From assembly GCF_002775205.1 (NCBI RefSeq), contig NC_036444.1:5374501-5438500 (forward strand): a stretch of DNA of 64,000 bases, written 5' to 3'. Position numbers and translations under genes: made by a program. The DNA comes from Xiphophorus maculatus. Lineage: Eukaryota; Chordata; Actinopteri; Cyprinodontiformes; Poeciliidae. Below are positions 63,977 to 64,000 of this stretch, piece after piece (positions within the stretch are counted from its first letter, which is position 1; each line of letters begins with the position of its first letter). The notes beneath the pieces are model-generated. The model saw nothing but the letters and a program-made list of their open reading frames with translations, had not been told where the DNA came from and did not search any database.

Positions 63977-64000
63977 CAGAGTTGGGTAGTAACTAGCTAC
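63977..64000 (+). repeat. 'agaggtgggtagta' element cut by the window edge
   Basis: Reads agagttgggtagtaactagc at the very end of the window, the left terminus of this family. Confidence 0.5.

Overview
This 64 kb window is vertebrate nuclear DNA, almost certainly from a ray-finned (teleost) fish. The genes have short GT-AG exons inside AT-rich introns, the proteins read as clear fish orthologues, and the spacers are packed with small inverted-repeat DNA elements typical of teleosts. Nothing in the sequence narrows the species further. No prokaryotic, viral or retroviral feature was recognised.

Layout, left to right: SNX20 (+, coding 1918-5279, first coding exon tentative); MPHOSPH6 (+, 6310-8265, five exons, 162 aa); GPI, glucose-6-phosphate isomerase (-, 9406-18479, 18 exons, 553 aa); LSM14A (-, 20291-29164, ten exons, 445 aa, or 458 aa with a 39-nt cassette exon); a TAF4-family gene (+, 30009-43586, 15 exons, about 919 aa); KCTD15 (-, 45539-49667, five exons, about 271 aa); an AT-rich gene-free stretch with a THAP-like transposon relic; and the 3' half of a PLEKHA5/6/7-family gene (-, 56597 to beyond the right edge). 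All exon joins listed were checked by reading-frame phase.

The genes do not form a pathway. They are housekeeping or developmental neighbours. The order GPI-LSM14A-TAF4-KCTD15 is informative. In human, GPI, LSM14A and KCTD15 lie together on 19q13.11 with no TAF4, while TAF4 sits head-to-head with LSM14B on chromosome 20 and TAF4B sits tail-to-tail with KCTD1 on chromosome 18. Here a single block shows both arrangements, which suggests an ancestral gene order kept in this fish and a TAF4 ohnologue that mammals may have lost.

Non-coding structure worth attention: a repeat family, six copies in the window, that carries a CTCF-like core and a YY1-like motif at fixed spacing; several clear cases of one MITE inserted into another; a perfect 20-bp hairpin in the LSM14A intron that precedes the cassette exon; complementary (GT)n and (AC)n tracts flanking one GPI exon; two NAGNAG tandem acceptors; an 845-bp divergent LSM14A/TAF4 promoter; and a complex, repeat-poor stretch in KCTD15 intron 1 that looks like a regulatory element.

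Family comparisons are from memory of human and fish proteins, not from alignments. Repeat ends are approximate.
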